From contig DATABS010000021.1 in NCBI GenBank assembly GCA_036259475.1, positions 62,001 through 126,000 of the forward strand: 64,000 nucleotides of DNA, written 5' to 3'. The translations under genes were made by a program, and so were the position numbers. This DNA is from ZC4RG17 sp036259475. Lineage in GTDB: Bacteria > Actinomycetota > Acidimicrobiia > Spongiisociales > ZC4RG35. Below are positions 28,113 through 36,570 of the stretch, in pieces. Position 1 is the first letter of the stretch; each line of letters begins with the position of its first letter. The notes under the pieces were generated by a model. That model did not search any database, was not told the DNA's origin, and saw only the letters and a program-made list of their open reading frames with translations.

Positions 28113-28153
28113 TGCGCGACACTCCCGTCTCATCCGCCGGGGATGTCGCGCGA
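28113..28153. repeat. Dispersed palindrome, copy 2 (after agmatinase gene)
   Basis: A 41-base inverted repeat with outer arms GCGCGACA and TGTCGCGC and a less regular middle. Read on the minus strand it begins 8 bases beyond the stop of the agmatinase-like gene. Arm sequence is nearly that of the copy after potD. Copies 1 and 2 bracket the frameshifted AbiEi-like gene. Confidence 0.78.
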
Positions 28154-28160
28154 GAAGGCG

Positions 28161-29159
28161 TCAGGACTTGCGTTCGGCCATGCCGTTGAGGATCTCCAGC
28201 ACCACCCGGTTGGCGACATACGCCGTCTGCTCGCCCCGGCTGTCGTAGGGCGGCGACACCTCCACGATGTCGGCCCCCAGGACCGGCAGCTCGCGGGAGA
28301 GACGCCGGACCGAGTCGAGGAGCTCCCGTGACGTCAGGCCGCCCGGCTCGGGGGTACCAGTACCGGGGGCGAATCCGGGATCGACCACGTCGATGTCGAC
28401 CGAGATGAAGATACCTTCCACCGACCCCGACGATGCCGCCTCGACCGCCTGATCGACCACCGCTTCCAGGCCCTGCTCGAGAATCTGGTCCATCCGGAAG
28501 CTGCGCATCTTCTGGGTCCGCATCCACTCCACCACGTCCGGTTCGGGCCAGTAACCGCGTAGTCCGATCTGGACGAACCGGTGGCCCGGCACCGCCCCCG
28601 ACTCGATCAAGCGCCGCATCGGAGTGCCGTGACCATACAGCGAGCCGTTCTGCATGTAACCCGTGTCGGCATGGGCATCGAAGTGGATCAACGCCACCTT
28701 GCCGAAGCCGTGCACCCGGGCAACCCCCCAGGCGTCCGGCCACGTGATCGTGTGGTCGCCCCCGAGCACGATCGGCACCTTCCCGGCCCCGGCCACTGCC
28801 TCTACCGTGTCGGCGATACGGGCGATCGACGTCTCCAGGTCTCCCGGCACGACGTACACGTCGCCGATGTCGACCACCCCGAGTGCCCCGAGGGGATCGA
28901 TCCCGGTGGGAAGGTGGGGGCGATAACCGTCCATCGCTCCGTAGTCGGCGCTCCGGATGGCGGCCGGACCGAACCGGGCCCCCGGTCGATAGGAGGTTCC
29001 CCAGTCGAAGGGGGCTCCGACGATCACCACCTCACCGTCTCCCAGGTCGTCGAGGCGGCGCGCCGGCACTCCGAGGAAAGTCGAACGCGAGGCGAAGCTG
29101 ATGTATTCGGCGGAGGCGAATGGAATCTCCGACGCCCGCTTCTCATAGGGAGTATGCAT
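28161..29159 (-). CDS. Agmatinase/guanidino-acid ureohydrolase
   Basis: A 332-aa arginase-fold enzyme. The binuclear manganese site is complete: GGDHTITWP (His136), HFDAHADT (Asp161, His163, Asp165) and SVDIDVVDP (Asp255, Asp257), followed by GTGTPEPGGL. These enzymes release urea from agmatine, guanidinobutyrate or similar compounds; putrescine or GABA would result. It follows an aldehyde dehydrogenase gene by 78 bp on the same strand and lies near the polyamine transporter, which favours an agmatine or guanidinobutyrate role. Confidence 0.9.
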   Translation of the reverse strand: MHTPYEKRASEIPFASAEYISFASRSTFLGVPARRLDDLGDGEVVIVGAPFDWGTSYRPGARFGPAAIRSADYGAMDGYRPHLPTGIDPLGALGVVDIGDVYVVPGDLETSIARIADTVEAVAGAGKVPIVLGGDHTITWPDAWGVARVHGFGKVALIHFDAHADTGYMQNGSLYGHGTPMRRLIESGAVPGHRFVQIGLRGYWPEPDVVEWMRTQKMRSFRMDQILEQGLEAVVDQAVEAASSGSVEGIFISVDIDVVDPGFAPGTGTPEPGGLTSRELLDSVRRLSRELPVLGADIVEVSPPYDSRGEQTAYVANRVVLEILNGMAERKS

Positions 29160-29237
29160 GTTTGAATAACCTAACCGGCTAGCGCCCAGGGCGAAGCCGG
29201 TAGGGCTTCTTCTTCACCGGATCGAGCGGGCAGGTGA

Positions 29238-30674
29238 TCAGATGGGCCGCAGGTTGAAACTGATGGTCTGCAGATCGGTGAACTCCTCGATCCGCTGACG
29301 ACCCCAACCCGTGTCGGTGCCGGCGGCTCCTCCGAACGGCTGGAACGTCTCCCAGAAGTCTGTCGAGTCGTTGACGACGACCGTTCCGGATCGGATCCGG
29401 TCGGCGTACCACCACGCTCGCGAGAGGTCGTTGGTGAACACCGCCGCCTGAAGGCCCAGACGGGTCCTGTTGGCGATGCCGATCGCGTCCTCGTCGTCGC
29501 TGGCCGTGAGGATGGGAACCACCGGCCCGAAGGACTCGTCTCTCGAGACGAGCGACTCCTCGGGCACCCGGTCGAGCACCGTGAACTGGTAGTAGAGGTC
29601 GGTCGGGAAACCCGACGCCCGGCCGCCGCCAAGCAAGACCTCAGCTCCCCGGCCGACGGCGTCCTCGAGATGACGATCCATCTTCTCGGCAGTGGGCAGG
29701 TTGTTGAGCGGTCCCATCGTCGTGTCATCGGCGAACGGATCCCCCAGCCGGACGGCGTCGGCCGCCTTCAATGTGGCTGCGACGAACTCGTCGTGCACCT
29801 CGTCGAGGACGATCACCCGCTCGGTGGCGCAGCACACCTGTCCGGCGTTGTAGTAGGCGCCGTACACCGCCGCCTCGGCCGCGGCGGTCACGTCGGCGTC
29901 GCCCGTCACGACGAGGGGACCGTTACCGGACATCTCCATGATCGAGCGCTTGAGTCCCATCTGGGAGACGATGCGCCGCCCCGTAGCCGAGGATCCGGTG
30001 AAGCCGATGGCGTCGATGCCGTCATGCGTGACCAGCGCCTCCCCGATCCGGCCCCCGCCGGGAATGACCTGAATCGCCCCTGGAGGGGCTCCGGCGGCGT
30101 CGAATACCTCGGCCATTTCGAGGAGCGCCATGGGTGTGAACTCGGGCGGCTTGACGATGATGGCGTTGCCGGTGGCCAACCCAGGGCCGACATATTCCAT
30201 CGGGATCATCACGGGGAAGTTCCAGGGCGTGATCGCCGCCCACACCCCGACAGGGCGCCGCACGGTGAACATGCGCCGCGTCCGTTCGGTGGTCGGGATC
30301 AGCTCTCCCGAGAGGCGCTTGACGTCCTCGGCGGCGATCTGGAAGTAGTCGCCGGACTCGGCGATATCGTCGATCGCTTCCGCCCTGAACGGTTTCCCCT
30401 GCTCCAGGGTGAGCGTCCGCGCCACATCCTCGATCTTGTCCTGCCATAGCTCGTAAATGCGAAGGCACAGGTCGGCGCGTTCGAAAGCCGTCCACTGGCG
30501 CATCTCCTCGGTGGCCCGCCGGGCCGCCGCCACGGCCCGATCGATGTCCGCCGGGGAGGCGAGCGGGACGTTGGCTATGTGCTCGCCGGTGACGGGGGAG
30601 CGCAGTTCGTAGATCTCGTCACCGGTGCCTTCGGTGAACTCTCCGTCGATATACAGCTTGAGATCGCGGGTCAT
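29238..30674 (-). CDS. NAD(P)-dependent aldehyde dehydrogenase
   Basis: A 478-aa ALDH-fold protein. Catalytic Cys is in AGQVCCATERV (281 or 282), and the general base Glu in IMEMSGNGP (Glu247), where the more usual ELGGK is replaced. The NAD site is seen in ITPWNFP and FTGSSATGRRI. It would oxidise an aldehyde to an acid, possibly an aminoaldehyde or succinate semialdehyde, given the amine catabolism around it. Probably first gene of a unit with the agmatinase gene; divergent from the methyltransferase gene with 23 bp between starts. Confidence 0.9.
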   Translation of the reverse strand: MTRDLKLYIDGEFTEGTGDEIYELRSPVTGEHIANVPLASPADIDRAVAAARRATEEMRQWTAFERADLCLRIYELWQDKIEDVARTLTLEQGKPFRAEAIDDIAESGDYFQIAAEDVKRLSGELIPTTERTRRMFTVRRPVGVWAAITPWNFPVMIPMEYVGPGLATGNAIIVKPPEFTPMALLEMAEVFDAAGAPPGAIQVIPGGGRIGEALVTHDGIDAIGFTGSSATGRRIVSQMGLKRSIMEMSGNGPLVVTGDADVTAAAEAAVYGAYYNAGQVCCATERVIVLDEVHDEFVAATLKAADAVRLGDPFADDTTMGPLNNLPTAEKMDRHLEDAVGRGAEVLLGGGRASGFPTDLYYQFTVLDRVPEESLVSRDESFGPVVPILTASDDEDAIGIANRTRLGLQAAVFTNDLSRAWWYADRIRSGTVVVNDSTDFWETFQPFGGAAGTDTGWGRQRIEEFTDLQTISFNLRPI

Positions 30675-30697
30675 GTCCCGGAGGATACGCTGGCCCG

Positions 30698-31465
30698 GTG
30701 CCCACCTGGGACGCCCAGCAGTACCTGCACCACGCCGATGCCCGTACCCGACCGGCCGGCGAGCTCCTCGCCCGCCTCGCGGCCCCTGACCCGGGTCTGG
30801 TGGTCGACATCGGTTGCGGACCCGGCAACTCGACCGCCCTCCTGGCCGATCGGTGGCCGGAGGCGACGGTCATCGGTCTCGACGCCTCCGCCGAGATGGT
30901 GGCTCACGCCCGCCGGGCGCATCCCGGCTTGAAGTTCATCCAGCATGATCTGATGACCTGGGATCCGCCGGCTCCTGTCGATGTCGTGTTCTCCAATGCC
31001 GCCCTCCACTGGTTGGGCGACCACCCGGCGGTGTTCGATCGCCTCTTGAAGTGGAGAGGCCCCGGAGGAGTGCTCGCCGTGCAGATGCCCGCCAACTTCG
31101 ACCAGCCGAGCCACACCCTGATGCGCTCGCTCGCCGCTTCGGGCCGCTGGCGGTCGCAGCTGGAAGGGGTCCTGGTCGATGACCCCGTGGCCTCACCCGA
31201 GGGCTACTTTCGAATGGTCGCCGCGGTCGGGCGGCGGGTCGACATCTGGACGACCGAGTACCTCCAGGTGCTGGAAGGAGAGGATCCTGTGCTCGACTGG
31301 GTGAGGGGTACGGCGCTGCGGCCGGTGCTCGACCGTCTCGGCGCATCCGAGGCCGAGGAGTTCGTCGCCGAGTACCGGATCGCCCTCCGAAACGCCTACC
31401 CGCGACGGGCCGACGGCACCACCCTATTTCCCTTCCGACGGGTCTTCATCGTGGTCAGCGGCTGA
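30698..31465 (+). CDS. tam: Trans-aconitate 2-methyltransferase-like SAM methyltransferase
   Basis: GTG 30698 starts a 255-aa protein matching Tam along its length: WDAQQYL at the start, SAM motif I VVDIGCGPGNST, VIGLDASAEMV, and the Tam-type SNAALHWLGDHP and VQMPANFDQPSH. Tam methylates trans-aconitate, an aconitase inhibitor formed from cis-aconitate. With two aconitase genes in the window such detoxification makes sense, though the gene is distant from both. Confidence 0.88.
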   Translation: MPTWDAQQYLHHADARTRPAGELLARLAAPDPGLVVDIGCGPGNSTALLADRWPEATVIGLDASAEMVAHARRAHPGLKFIQHDLMTWDPPAPVDVVFSNAALHWLGDHPAVFDRLLKWRGPGGVLAVQMPANFDQPSHTLMRSLAASGRWRSQLEGVLVDDPVASPEGYFRMVAAVGRRVDIWTTEYLQVLEGEDPVLDWVRGTALRPVLDRLGASEAEEFVAEYRIALRNAYPRRADGTTLFPFRRVFIVVSG

Positions 31466-33749
31466 ACAGCCGCTGGTTCGGGTCCTGCTCGCGACGGCGG
31501 GCGGTCTGGCCGCGAAGATACTGGAGCGGCCAGGGATGACCGGTGAACCCTTGATCGATGGCGGCGTTGAGAGTCCAGTACGGATCCACCAGGTGCGGCC
31601 GGGCAAGGAGGCAGAGGTCGGACCGTCCCGCCACGAGGACGGTATTGACGTCGTCGATGGACGACACCGCCCCCACGGTCATGGTCGGGACACCGGCCTC
31701 GAGCCGAATCCGATCGGCAAAGGGAGTCTGCCACAGCCGCCCGTACCGGGGCCGCTGATGCTCCACCACCTGGCCGGTCGAAACGTCGATGATGTCGACG
31801 CCGCGGTCGGCGAACATCCGGGCGATGGCCACGGCGTCGTCTCCGGTCGTGCCGCCCTCCGCCCAGTCGGTGGCGGAGATGCGAACCGACAGCGGCAAGT
31901 GATCGGGCCAGGCTTGCCTGACAGCCTCGACGATCTCGAGCGGGTAGCGCATGCGGTTGGGGAGGGGACCGCCGTACTCGTCTTCTCGACGGTTGGTGAG
32001 CGGACTGATAAACGTGGAGAGGAGGTACCCGTGAGCCATGTGCAGCTCCAGCAGGTCGAAGCCGAGCTCGGCCGAGCGCACGGCGGCCGCCACGTACTGA
32101 TCCCGCACCTCGTCCATGTGCTGGCGGCTCATCTCGGTCGGGACAGGACCGTCCGGCAGAAAGGGCACGGCCGATGGGGCGAGCCGCTCCCAGGGTCCGT
32201 CAACGGGGGTGACATCATCGTCGTCGACCTCCCAGGGGACCTTCATCCCCCCCTTCCGTCCCGAGTGTCCTAGTTGCATCGCGAGCACGGCGTCGGTGTG
32301 GCCGTGGACGAACTCGACGATCGGCCGGAAGGCCTGCGCCTGATTGTCGTTCCACAGGCCGGTGCACCCCGGCGTGATCCGGCCCTCGGGCGAGACACAT
32401 GTCATTTCGACCATCACGAGCCCGGCGCCCCCGACGGCGCGGCTGCCCAGATGCACGTAGTGCCAATCGGTAGGCACCCCGTCGACGGCGCAGTACTGAG
32501 CCATCGGCGAGACACCCACCCGGTTGGGGAACCTCACGCTGCGCAACTGGAAGGGATGGAACATCGGGGGGGTGTCCTCGTGCGGGGCGGGCAGCCTCTG
32601 GCGCGAGCGCCATTCCTCCACGATGGCCGCCGTCGATTCAGGGTCGCGTAGCCGCAGGTTGTCGAGCGTGATGCGCTGACTGCGGGTGAGCAGCTGGAAA
32701 TCGAACTGGGGCCGGGGCAGATCCCAGTAGCGTTCGACCGACTCGAACCACGCCTGGGAAGTGCGCGCCGCTCGCTGCGTCGACTCCACCTGGGGCTTGC
32801 GTTCGATCTCGTAGTCGGCCAGGGCGGAGGCGAGGTCATCTTCCGATTTAAGGGCGGCCACCAGGGCGATGGCATCTTCCATCGCCAGCTTCGTGCCCGA
32901 GCCGATCGAGAAGTGGGCGGTGTGTACCGCGTCTCCCAGAAGGACGTAACGGTCCCACCACCAGTGGCGGGCGGTGACCTCCGGGAAGCGGATCCACTGA
33001 CTGTTGTTCCCGATCAGGTCGTGCCCCTCGAGATGATCGCCGAACACCTTCTCGGCGAAGGCTTTGGCCTGGGGGTCCGTCTCTCCGGGTGCGAATGACC
33101 GGTCGGGGACCAGACCGGCGGCCTGCCAGGTCTCCTCGGCCATCTCGATGATGAACGTCGACAGGCCGTCGGCGTAGGGATAGCAATGCGCTTGCACGAT
33201 GCCGTGAGGCGTCTCCTCGAAGAGGAACGTGAAGACGCCGAAGTCGTGTTCGGTCCCGAACCAGGAATACCGGGCCTCTCCCAGTGTCATCTGGGGGTCG
33301 AAGCGATGGGCCAGCACCTGGCGGGCCTGTGAGTTGACGCCCTCGGCCACAACCACCAGGTCTGCCTCCAGGGCGGTGACATCGTCCACGTTGGATTCGA
33401 AGCGGACATCAGCTCCCAACTCCCGCGCTCGCTCGGCCAATATCTGGAGGAGACGGAGGCGGGGGAAGGCGGCGAAGCCATGCCCGGTGGTACGGGTGAC
33501 GTCGCCCGCCTTGCGGATCTCGAGGTCGGACCAATGCCGGAACTCAGCTTCGATACGGGCGAAGGACTCCGGGTCGGCGGCGGCGATGTTCACCAGGGTC
33601 TCATCGGAGAACACCACCCCGAACCCGTAGGTGGCCTCGAACGGGTTTCGTTCGTAGACCGTCACCTCGACCGAAGGGAGCGCCTGACGGGCGAGGATGG
33701 CGGTGAACAGCCCGGCGGGGCCGCCGCCGACGCACACGATGCGACGCAT
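31455..33749 (-). CDS. Bifunctional salicylyl-CoA 5-hydroxylase/oxidoreductase (FAD monooxygenase-OYE fusion)
   Basis: A 764-aa fusion. Residues 1-370 are a flavin monooxygenase with CVGGGPAGL, an internal DG-like region and GDAVHTAHFSIGSGTKLAMEDA. Residues 395-764 are an Old Yellow Enzyme-type barrel with MAQYCAVDGVPTDWHYVHLGSRAVGGAGL, HMAHGYLLSTFISPLTNRREDEYGG and late FMN-phosphate motifs. This layout is that of salicylyl-CoA or 2-aminobenzoyl-CoA monooxygenase/reductase, which hydroxylates and partly reduces an aromatic CoA thioester. The CoA ligase and later pathway genes are not next to it. Confidence 0.88.
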   Translation of the reverse strand: MRRIVCVGGGPAGLFTAILARQALPSVEVTVYERNPFEATYGFGVVFSDETLVNIAAADPESFARIEAEFRHWSDLEIRKAGDVTRTTGHGFAAFPRLRLLQILAERARELGADVRFESNVDDVTALEADLVVVAEGVNSQARQVLAHRFDPQMTLGEARYSWFGTEHDFGVFTFLFEETPHGIVQAHCYPYADGLSTFIIEMAEETWQAAGLVPDRSFAPGETDPQAKAFAEKVFGDHLEGHDLIGNNSQWIRFPEVTARHWWWDRYVLLGDAVHTAHFSIGSGTKLAMEDAIALVAALKSEDDLASALADYEIERKPQVESTQRAARTSQAWFESVERYWDLPRPQFDFQLLTRSQRITLDNLRLRDPESTAAIVEEWRSRQRLPAPHEDTPPMFHPFQLRSVRFPNRVGVSPMAQYCAVDGVPTDWHYVHLGSRAVGGAGLVMVEMTCVSPEGRITPGCTGLWNDNQAQAFRPIVEFVHGHTDAVLAMQLGHSGRKGGMKVPWEVDDDDVTPVDGPWERLAPSAVPFLPDGPVPTEMSRQHMDEVRDQYVAAAVRSAELGFDLLELHMAHGYLLSTFISPLTNRREDEYGGPLPNRMRYPLEIVEAVRQAWPDHLPLSVRISATDWAEGGTTGDDAVAIARMFADRGVDIIDVSTGQVVEHQRPRYGRLWQTPFADRIRLEAGVPTMTVGAVSSIDDVNTVLVAGRSDLCLLARPHLVDPYWTLNAAIDQGFTGHPWPLQYLRGQTARRREQDPNQRLFSR

Positions 33750-33791
33750 GAGCCGATGGTAGGGCGGGTTACACTTTCCGGTGGTGAGAGC

Positions 33792-35246
33792 TTGTCCGAC
33801 CGGTTTTTACTGATCGATGGTTCTTTCGTGGACGGCGAAGGGCCGTCCACGGATGTGATCGACCCTTCGACGGGGGACATCCATGTCTCGTGGCCGGATG
33901 CCTCTGCCGACCAGGTCGATCGAGCAGTCACGGCGGCCGCCAACGCCTTTGCCGGCTGGAGGGATGCGACCCAGGACGAGCGTTCCGAAGCGCTGCGGGC
34001 AATCGCCGCCGAACTGGCCTCACGGCGAGAGGAGATCGCTTCCGCCCTCACCCGCGAGACGGGGAGAGCGCACAGCCGCAACGGCCTCTACGTCGATATG
34101 GCGGTCGCCCTCTTCCGTCAATACGCCGAACTGGCCCGCGTCGATGGGGGGCGCATCGCCCCGTCGAACGATCGGGGCCAGCTGTCGTTGATCCGGAGGG
34201 CACCCTACGGGGTCGTCGCCACTCTCGTCCCCTTCAATTATCCGCTTCTGCTCCTCGCCTTCAAGGTGGCGCCGGCCTTGGCCACCGGCAACACGTTGGT
34301 CGTCAAGCCGGCTCCCGACACCCCGCTTTCCCTTCAGGTGCTCGCCGAGGTATTCGCCGCCCATCTCCCGCCGGGCGTCCTGAACACAGTGCGAGGAGCT
34401 GGCGAGGTCGGGGAGGCGCTCGTGTCCCATCCTGCCGTCGATCTGGTGGCGTTCACCGGTTCCACCGACGTGGGGCGGCGCATCGCCGCGGCGTGCGCCA
34501 CCCGCGGCACCGCCACCCACCTGGAACTGGGCGGCAAGGACCCGGCCGTCGTCTTCGCAGACGCCGACCCCGAGCTGGCCGCCGAGGCGGTCGTGTGGGC
34601 GTCATTCCTCAACGCTGGCCAGGTGTGCACCTCGTCCGAACGGGTCTACGTCGACCGCTCCATCCACGAGCCGTTCGTGGACAAAGCGGTGCGTCTGGCG
34701 GAGAAATTGCGTGTGGGCGATCCATTCGACGCCGCCACCCAGGTCGGTCCCATGCGCAGCGCCCGGGGGAGGGACCGGGTACTCGCCCAGTTACGTCAGG
34801 CGACCGAGAGAGGCGCCCGTGTGCTGGTCGGGGGCGAGGTGGTCGACCGGCCGGGCTTCTACCTGACACCGGCGGTGGTCACCGAGGTGGACCACGGAAT
34901 GGACCTGATGCGCGACGAGACCTTCGGCCCGGTGATGCCGGTCATGGCCTTCGATGACGAGGACGCCGCGTTCGCCCTGGCCTCAGACACCCCATATGGG
35001 CTGGGAGCAAGCATCTACACACAGACTCCGAGACTGGTCGAACGTGCCTATCGGGAACTGCGGGTGGGAACCGTCTGGGTCAACGACCCGGTGGTCGACA
35101 ACCTGGCCGCCCCGTTCGGCGGAATGGGAGCCAGCGGCAACGCCCGCGAGCTCGGCCCCGAGGCCCTCGACAGTTTCACGAGGCCGCGCCATGTCCACTG
35201 GAACCTGGACTTGGGGCGGAAACAATGGTGGTTCCGAGAGGAGTGA
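33792..35246 (+). CDS. Aldehyde dehydrogenase family protein
   Basis: The best start is TTG 33792, with GGTGGTGAG just upstream, giving 484 residues of normal ALDH length; 42 bp separate it from the divergent hydroxylase start. Catalytic Cys279 is in AGQVCTSSERV and Glu245 in LELGGKDPAVVF. LVPFNYPLLL and FTGSTDVGRRI form the cofactor site. First gene of a four-gene plus-strand operon with an aminotransferase-family enzyme and an FAD oxidase, fitting oxidation of an aminoaldehyde. Confidence 0.9.
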   Translation: MSDRFLLIDGSFVDGEGPSTDVIDPSTGDIHVSWPDASADQVDRAVTAAANAFAGWRDATQDERSEALRAIAAELASRREEIASALTRETGRAHSRNGLYVDMAVALFRQYAELARVDGGRIAPSNDRGQLSLIRRAPYGVVATLVPFNYPLLLLAFKVAPALATGNTLVVKPAPDTPLSLQVLAEVFAAHLPPGVLNTVRGAGEVGEALVSHPAVDLVAFTGSTDVGRRIAAACATRGTATHLELGGKDPAVVFADADPELAAEAVVWASFLNAGQVCTSSERVYVDRSIHEPFVDKAVRLAEKLRVGDPFDAATQVGPMRSARGRDRVLAQLRQATERGARVLVGGEVVDRPGFYLTPAVVTEVDHGMDLMRDETFGPVMPVMAFDDEDAAFALASDTPYGLGASIYTQTPRLVERAYRELRVGTVWVNDPVVDNLAAPFGGMGASGNARELGPEALDSFTRPRHVHWNLDLGRKQWWFREE

Positions 35247-35250
35247 GATC

Positions 35251-36564
35251 ATGGGCCTCCAAGGAAATGCTTCCAAGGAATGGTTCCAGCGGGCCTCCCA
35301 GGCCCTGGTCAATGGTGTCTCGAGTCAGTTCCGGTACTGGGGCGACGAAGACACGCTCGTCATCGAAAGAGGGGACGGTGGCTACCTCGTCGACGTCGAC
35401 GGGAAGCGCTATCTCGATCTGCAGTGCGGATTCGGCCCGATAATCCTCGGGCACGGCGATCCGGCGGTCGTGGGTGCAGTGGTCGAGGCCGCCGGCGAGG
35501 CGACCAGCTTCGCCATGACCCAACGCCGGGAGGTCGAGGCGGCCGAGAAGGTGATGGCCGCGCTCGACTGGCCCTCGGGCATGCGGTTCACGAACACCGG
35601 CACCGAGGCCACGATGCACGCCATCCGCCTCGCCCGGGGGATGACCGGCCGGGAAGTGATCATCAAGTTCGAGGGCCAGTACCACGGCATGCACGACTAC
35701 GTGCTGTTCTCCACCGCCGGCGGCCCTCCGGAGGCGCTCGGCTCACGCTTCCATCCCAATCCGTGGCAGTCATCGTCGGGCATACCCGAGGCAATCCGCT
35801 CGTACATCCGCACACTTCCCTACAACGACCTCGAGATCGTCGAGCGCACCTTCAGGGACCAGGGTGGCGCCATCGCCGCCGTGATCGTGGAGCCGATGTT
35901 GGGCAACGCCTTCGGGATCATGCCGGCCGACGGCTACCTGGAGGGGTTGCGCCGGCTGTGTGACGAGTACGGGGCGATGCTGATCTTCGACGAGGTCAAG
36001 ACAGGCTTCCGGCTGGGCCTCGGAGGCGCCGTCTCGCACTTCGGTGTGACCCCGGACATCGGCACCTATGCCAAGGCCCTCGGGAACGGCTTTCCTGTGG
36101 CGGCCGTCGCCCTCGGTGAGAGGGGAGTGGAGGGTTGGCGCCAGGGCGGCATCGCTCAGGCGGGCACCTACTCCGGCAACGGCATCGCGGCCAGCGCCGC
36201 CGCCGCGACCATCGACCGCCTCTCCGACGGGACTGCCTACGACCAGATCGACAAGACCGGGACCCGGATGATGGAGGGACTGTCCAAGGTCCTCGCCGAC
36301 CGTGGGGTAGCCGGCCACGTTGTCGGGCATCCGTCGATGTTCTCGGTCTTCCTCGCCGAGGAGGCACCGAGCGAGTTCCGACACGCAGCCCGCCACGATT
36401 CCGGGACCTACGACGCGGTGGCGATGAAGATGATCGCAAAGGGCGTGATGCCCTGCCCCGATGCGCGCGAGCCATGGTTCCTGTGCGCCGCCCAGACGAC
36501 CGAGGACGCCGATCGGGCGGTGGAGGCGTTCGCCGACTCCCTCGACGAGGTGCTCGCCGGGTGA
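35251..36564 (+). CDS. Glutamate-1-semialdehyde aminomutase-like class III aminotransferase
   Basis: ATG 35251 follows GAGAGGAG and lies 4 bp after the ALDH stop; 437 residues. The PLP lysine is in TYAKALGNGFPVAA (Lys275), and Asp247 in MLIFDEVKTGFR binds the pyridine ring. Features such as GTEATMHAIRLARG and KFEGQYHGMHD follow HemL-like enzymes. Placement in a catabolic operon with ALDH and FAD oxidase argues for an amine or amino acid substrate rather than heme synthesis. True hemL genes usually sit with other heme genes. Confidence 0.87.
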   Translation: MGLQGNASKEWFQRASQALVNGVSSQFRYWGDEDTLVIERGDGGYLVDVDGKRYLDLQCGFGPIILGHGDPAVVGAVVEAAGEATSFAMTQRREVEAAEKVMAALDWPSGMRFTNTGTEATMHAIRLARGMTGREVIIKFEGQYHGMHDYVLFSTAGGPPEALGSRFHPNPWQSSSGIPEAIRSYIRTLPYNDLEIVERTFRDQGGAIAAVIVEPMLGNAFGIMPADGYLEGLRRLCDEYGAMLIFDEVKTGFRLGLGGAVSHFGVTPDIGTYAKALGNGFPVAAVALGERGVEGWRQGGIAQAGTYSGNGIAASAAAATIDRLSDGTAYDQIDKTGTRMMEGLSKVLADRGVAGHVVGHPSMFSVFLAEEAPSEFRHAARHDSGTYDAVAMKMIAKGVMPCPDAREPWFLCAAQTTEDADRAVEAFADSLDEVLAG

Positions 36565-36570
36565 GCCTCC

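Noticed and set aside
35251..36564. Calling the second class III enzyme hemL for tetrapyrrole synthesis
   Set aside because: The operon contains an aldehyde dehydrogenase and an amine oxidase, not heme genes; only the fold-level resemblance supports hemL.
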